Shown: positions 13,937-17,838 of the stretch, one piece after another
How positions within the stretch are numbered: the first letter of the stretch is position 1
How the letters are laid out: the number at the start of each line of letters is the position of its first letter
From: Acinetobacter sp.
Lineage (GTDB): Bacteria; Pseudomonadota; Gammaproteobacteria; Pseudomonadales; Moraxellaceae
Assembly: GCA_030152605.1 (NCBI GenBank)
Contig: JASLJB010000352.1
Location: 1-17,838 of the forward strand
Reading direction: 5' to 3'
Length of the DNA stretch: 17,838 nucleotides
Notes under the pieces: model-generated
The model's database searches: none
The model's input: the letters and a program-made list of their open reading frames with translations, nothing else
Told to the model about the DNA's origin: nothing
Made by a program: the position numbers and the translations under genes

Positions 13937-15745
13937 GTGATAGAAGAATTATTACCTTATTATGAAAAGCAACTACAAGAGTTTGGTCAACAATCACGAG
14001 AGTTTGCCCAGAAGTATCCCAAAATCGCCCAACGGCTTTCTCTCAATCAAGAACAGATCGATGACCCACATATTGAACGTTTGATTCAGGCATTTTCTCT
14101 GATTGCTGCACGCATCGATAAAAAACTTGCTGACAGTCACGACATGTTTAGCAATGCGTTATTCGAGGTGATGTTTCCACAGTATCTCAAGCATTTTCCA
14201 TCCTGTACCGTGGTCAGTTTTGAGGATATTCAAAAACAAAAACAGCTGACTGAAGCACACTGTATTCCTCAACAAACCACACTGAAATCTCGCAGCTTTA
14301 AAGGCGTGCAATGTGAGTTTAATACCTGTCATGATGTGCGTCTATTACCCTTAGCGCTCAGCAGTTTAAACTTTAATACCAATCCAAGTGCACATATGCA
14401 CCTAAACCGCAATGCAACATTAAGCATTGGTTTCGATATATTTAATCAGGCGCATCAATCTCTGGCAGAAGAGAAACTCCCGATCTATCTCGATGCGATT
14501 TCTAACTTTCCTTTACAGGTTCTGGATAGTATCTTTAAAGCAGATACTCGATTTAGTATTCAGGCAGGCAAACAATCTTTTGATATCGCCAACCCATTTG
14601 ATATCTTGGGTTTTGAAGAAACAGAAAGCTTATTGCCCATCGATCAGCATACGCATCATGCCTATCGCTTACTCTTAGAATATTTTTGTTTCCCTGATCG
14701 ATTTAGTTATCTGAGTCTGAACTTGGATTTCTTGAAAAAAATAAGTCTTGAACACACCGACTTTACATTACAGATCCATTTAAAGCTCAACTTAAATGAT
14801 CAAGCCGTGATTCGAAATTACGCTGAACTGGATATCGCAAACTTTAAATTATTTACCACACCGATCGTTAATTTATTTAAAAAGAATGCTGAACCGCAGA
14901 AGATCAATCATAAACAGCTCGAATATCCTTTAATAACAGATGCACATCATCCTGAGTTTTATCAAGTTTATTCAATCCTGAGCATGGATATGGTCAGAGA
15001 GAAAAATGATCAAGATCAGGTTGTTTTTCCAGTGCATCCATTTTTTGCAATGAGTCACTACTATGGTGACAAGGTGCAATTTTTTTATTCCTTAAATAGC
15101 AAGCAATTTAATCATAAATATGTGGAAATGGGTTACTCCATCATCTCCAAAGACTTAAAACCCTATAGCACCGTATCTGATTTTATCAGTACCCAGTTGC
15201 TCTGCTCAAACTGTGAATTACCGCATGAGGCATTGAAACAGTCGAATAATATTTTAAACCTGAACGACAGCAGTATGGCGCGTCGTGCATTGATTTTAAA
15301 ACGTCCTACAGAAATATTTAATTTTGAGCACAACAAAAAGGAACAATGGCGGATTATCTCGCATTTATCTTTAAATACCCTGGCCTTAATGAAAGGGGAT
15401 TCACTCAGCCATGTGAAAGAATTATTAGAGCTGTATAACCTGCCCAAGTCCAAAGAAAACCATCTGATTATTGACTCGATCAAAAGTATTCAGTTTGGAT
15501 CAACCCACAAGATGATGGATGCCAAACCTTTTCCAATGTTTGTACGTGGTGTCAGTGTGCGTTTATCGATAGATCCACAGGTATTTCGCGGGCATAGCTT
15601 ATTTATCTTTAGCCAATTGCTCAGTCATATATTCAATCTAAAAGTTCAAATGAATAGTTTTGTGGATGTGACTATTTTAGATTCAGCCAATCAACAGGAG
15701 TTATACCGATGCGTTCAGAACATTGGTGGCAAGAAGCTTCTGTAA
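13937..15745 (+). CDS. tssF: TssF, baseplate wedge protein
   Basis: TssF, with TssG, forms the wedge of the T6SS baseplate, related to phage T4 gp6. The 602 residues fit the family. The N-terminus is diagnostic: L-L-P-Y-Y-E-K-Q-L (5-13), then R-E-F-A-Q-K-Y-P (21-28), D-P-H-I-E-R-L-I-Q-A-F (43-53) and F-P-Q-Y-L-K-H-F-P (80-88). The start is GTG, 6 nt after AGTAGG; an ATG a few bases earlier is out of frame and stops at once. It lies 13 nt after tssE and overlaps tssG by 37 nt. Confidence 0.97.
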   Translation: MIEELLPYYEKQLQEFGQQSREFAQKYPKIAQRLSLNQEQIDDPHIERLIQAFSLIAARIDKKLADSHDMFSNALFEVMFPQYLKHFPSCTVVSFEDIQKQKQLTEAHCIPQQTTLKSRSFKGVQCEFNTCHDVRLLPLALSSLNFNTNPSAHMHLNRNATLSIGFDIFNQAHQSLAEEKLPIYLDAISNFPLQVLDSIFKADTRFSIQAGKQSFDIANPFDILGFEETESLLPIDQHTHHAYRLLLEYFCFPDRFSYLSLNLDFLKKISLEHTDFTLQIHLKLNLNDQAVIRNYAELDIANFKLFTTPIVNLFKKNAEPQKINHKQLEYPLITDAHHPEFYQVYSILSMDMVREKNDQDQVVFPVHPFFAMSHYYGDKVQFFYSLNSKQFNHKYVEMGYSIISKDLKPYSTVSDFISTQLLCSNCELPHEALKQSNNILNLNDSSMARRALILKRPTEIFNFEHNKKEQWRIISHLSLNTLALMKGDSLSHVKELLELYNLPKSKENHLIIDSIKSIQFGSTHKMMDAKPFPMFVRGVSVRLSIDPQVFRGHSLFIFSQLLSHIFNLKVQMNSFVDVTILDSANQQELYRCVQNIGGKKLL

Positions 15746-16701
15746 CAGCAGAATTGTTTAAAACACCGACTGCATTTGAGTTTATTCAAGCGACGCGCTT
15801 ACTCCGTCATGTGCCATATCAGCAACCGCTTAAATATTGGGGCGATGATTTTAGCTTCGACAGCTCATTAAATCTTAATTTTCCAGAATCTGAGATTGAG
15901 AGTTTAACGCTGACGGACGAACGTATTGAGTTAAGTAATTTGTTGGTTGGCCTGACGGGGATACAAGGTGCTTTGCCTTATACCTACACCACCAAAGTCA
16001 AACAAGCACCTAGAAAACAGCGACAGGAAGTACAAAAATTTCTAGGCTTATTTAATCATAAGTTAACGGCACAATACGTTGATGCGAGCTTGATGCATAA
16101 CCTGCCTGTGCGTTATGAAATAGAAGATGACAACCATTATCTGAATATATTGCATGCCTTAAATGGATATATTCGCGACCAGCACGCTCAACCGCATTTG
16201 GATGATTATTTTGCTGAGTACTCAGGCTTGATGCAGGGGCAGAATAACAGTGCACATGCGCTAAAAACTATTTTGAGCAGTGTTTTTCATCTACCGATCC
16301 AAATTAACGAGTTTATCGTTGAGAAATTCAGATTGAACGATGATCAGAAAACCAAGTTAGGTGGGATGCAACCCAGTTTACTGGGGGTAAATACCTTCTG
16401 TGGGGAAACTGTTCGCCAAGCTGACGGTAAGATCGAAATTGAAATTGGGCCACTCGACTATTCGCAGTATCTCGAGTTTTTACCGCATCAGAAGCAAAGT
16501 CAAAAACTAAAAACATTATTGCAAACTTGGTGTAGCCCAACACTGATGGTTGATCTGAGATTGGTGCTCGCCAAGCAACAGGTCAAGCCAATTTGCCTCA
16601 GTTCACAAAGCATGGCTGGCTTAGCGCAAGGTGCCTTCTTGATGCCGAAAAATCAACATGACAATAAAGAAACGCGATATGCGTTAATGCGAGGGGTGTG
16701 A
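15709..16701 (+). CDS. tssG: TssG, baseplate wedge protein
   Basis: TssG dimerises around TssF in the baseplate wedge. The 330 residues show F-E-F-I-Q-A-T-R-L-L (23-32) and G-L-T-G-I-Q-G-A-L-P-Y-T-Y-T (81-94), both family hallmarks. The typical M-R-S-E-H-W-W start is preceded by CAGGAG inside tssF. The 37-nt overlap with tssF and the TGATG overlap with the next gene point to tight translational coupling. Confidence 0.97.
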   Translation: MRSEHWWQEASVTAELFKTPTAFEFIQATRLLRHVPYQQPLKYWGDDFSFDSSLNLNFPESEIESLTLTDERIELSNLLVGLTGIQGALPYTYTTKVKQAPRKQRQEVQKFLGLFNHKLTAQYVDASLMHNLPVRYEIEDDNHYLNILHALNGYIRDQHAQPHLDDYFAEYSGLMQGQNNSAHALKTILSSVFHLPIQINEFIVEKFRLNDDQKTKLGGMQPSLLGVNTFCGETVRQADGKIEIEIGPLDYSQYLEFLPHQKQSQKLKTLLQTWCSPTLMVDLRLVLAKQQVKPICLSSQSMAGLAQGAFLMPKNQHDNKETRYALMRGV

Positions 16702-17838
16702 TGCTGAGGGTGATCGTCGGCGTTTACTTAGGTGTATTGTTTTTAATTTCACTGGTGTTGATCGGCTATTGGCGCGATGCGCAATATGCGCCTAGCGGTA
16801 TTGATCTACTGGTGTACTTTTTATTGATGCCACTTGGAGTCAGTTTGCTGCTCTTGAGTCCATATGTATGGCTGAAATGGCGAAAAAAACGTAATGAAGA
16901 TCTCGCGCGTAAACAACAAGAACAACAAGCGCTAGATGAAGCTCCGAGTACGGAGCACAGCCAAGAACTCGAAGCTGAATGGCACCAACTCAAGCTCTAT
17001 AGCGCATCGCTCAACAGCGCGCTCGGTGAAAACCAAGATTTATTACAAGCGGTTGCTGATTTAACTGGTCCAGAACTTGATTCAGCGTTGCTCGATGCAC
17101 AAGGCAATCCAATCCTGTCTTATCGTATGCAAGAGATTGATCAACAGCTTGAGCATGAGGGCTCGGATCTAGAAGTCACCCAGAGTTCGTTGCAAACCCG
17201 GCTTGAGTTGTTGTTACAGATGCAACTTGAACAGCAAATGCAAGCCCTTAGCCAAGTCGCGGCGCATCTCAAGAATTCGGCATTATTCTACGACAGCCAA
17301 TTGGCTTATGCCTATCGCATGCATCCGGCATGGATAGATCCTGAGTCTACGCGGCATACAGCTTTAAATGCCGAAACGGAGGCTGAACATGAGCAAGTTG
17401 CACAACAAGTGCCACGTTTAGATCGTTTAAACATTCATATATTACTCGCGCAGCAGCAATTACATCGCTTTGATGAACTGCATTTACAGGATCAAATCGA
17501 TGATTTCTGTCAGTCGCTCGGCATATTAAGCCAGCAGATTGAGTGTCGCTTTCACTATCTCTCCGATCAAGAGGGCTATGCGACTTGGATGCAGTTGTTG
17601 TGTGAGATCGAACAACAAAGCCATCAAATTTCATTAATGTTGCTGGCTGATTCAGAAATTCATCAAGATCTGTTGGATGAAAAAAATTGGATTTATTCTG
17701 CTTATGTTCCAGCAGAATTTTCGAGCAGTTGTTTAATCGCTGCGAGCCCCGTCGAGGTTGAGCAACTTGAAGCGATTAAGCAGATTAACTTTGTCTTTAA
17801 TCAAAAAAGCTTAAGCAACAGTTTGGAGCGACTTGAAC
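16701..17838 (+). CDS. Two-TM protein with large cytosolic domain (possible AsaB), truncated at the right edge
   Basis: The frame from ATG 16701, which shares its A with the tssG stop, stays open to the end of the window (379 full codons seen, no stop). It has two membrane helices (about 5-23 and 34-58) joined by a short loop. K-W-R-K-K-R (59-64) comes right after the second helix, so the rest lies in the cytoplasm. From 65 to about 190 it is Gln/Glu-rich and probably coiled-coil. A more globular part follows, with S-L-M-L-L-A-D-S-E-I-H (311-321) as a beta-strand-like core. I do not recognise the family. In Acinetobacter loci an accessory gene named asaB lies between tssG and tssM, so this could be AsaB. 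It is not TssM in what is visible: the Walker A motif common in TssM is absent and the membrane layout differs. Confidence 0.85.
   Translation, partial: MLRVIVGVYLGVLFLISLVLIGYWRDAQYAPSGIDLLVYFLLMPLGVSLLLLSPYVWLKWRKKRNEDLARKQQEQQALDEAPSTEHSQELEAEWHQLKLYSASLNSALGENQDLLQAVADLTGPELDSALLDAQGNPILSYRMQEIDQQLEHEGSDLEVTQSSLQTRLELLLQMQLEQQMQALSQVAAHLKNSALFYDSQLAYAYRMHPAWIDPESTRHTALNAETEAEHEQVAQQVPRLDRLNIHILLAQQQLHRFDELHLQDQIDDFCQSLGILSQQIECRFHYLSDQEGYATWMQLLCEIEQQSHQISLMLLADSEIHQDLLDEKNWIYSAYVPAEFSSSCLIAASPVEVEQLEAIKQINFVFNQKSLSNSLERLE

Noticed and set aside
1..17838. CRISPR arrays, tRNA or rRNA genes, insertion sequences and phage attachment sites
   Set aside because: I saw no regularly spaced repeats, cloverleaf or rRNA-like sequence, transposase or terminal inverted repeats. 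The phage-like proteins are T6SS parts.

Overview
This window is most of a chromosomal type VI secretion system (T6SS) locus. The low-to-moderate GC content, the characteristic core proteins, a predicted AsaA-like periplasmic protein and a TagX-type peptidoglycan peptidase all point to the genus Acinetobacter. The species cannot be fixed from sequence alone. All core genes in the window look intact, with no frameshift or premature stop seen.

Layout: (1) Positions 1-1214, plus strand, hold two AT-rich genes outside the core. The first is only a 27-residue C-terminal tail. The second is complete (228-1214) and unrecognised. Their C-termini resemble each other, so they look like tandem paralogs, an arrangement often seen for T6SS immunity genes. 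(2) Positions 1306-9751, minus strand, carry a seven-gene block, read from right to left: tssH (ClpV ATPase), tssA, tssK, tssL, a bitopic disordered protein, tagX (M15-type peptidase), and an outer-membrane lipoprotein. A hairpin terminator (1243-1292) separates it from the convergent gene at its left. (3) Positions 9752-10127 are a very AT-rich divergent control region. It contains a near-consensus sigma70 promoter firing rightwards and a long AT-rich palindrome, and the predicted leader RNA has a hairpin. (4) Positions 10128-17838, plus strand, carry asaA, tssB, tssC, hcp, tssE, tssF, tssG and a truncated two-TM protein that runs off the right edge.

How the genes work together: TssE, TssF, TssG and TssK are baseplate parts, and TssA caps and primes the tube and sheath. 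Hcp forms the tube, TssB and TssC form the contractile sheath, and TssH disassembles the sheath after firing. TssL is one of the inner-membrane complex proteins (TssM is expected just beyond the right edge). TagX is expected to open peptidoglycan so that the apparatus can span the wall. AsaA is a periplasmic helper of membrane-complex assembly. No canonical TssJ, TssM, VgrG or PAAR gene is in the window.

The points most worth a second look are: the 13-bp hairpin just after hcp, which could set Hcp level against the baseplate genes; the lipoprotein as a possible stand-in for TssJ; the tandem paralogs at the left edge; the bitopic disordered protein one base upstream of tagX; and the large cytosolic two-TM protein after tssG.
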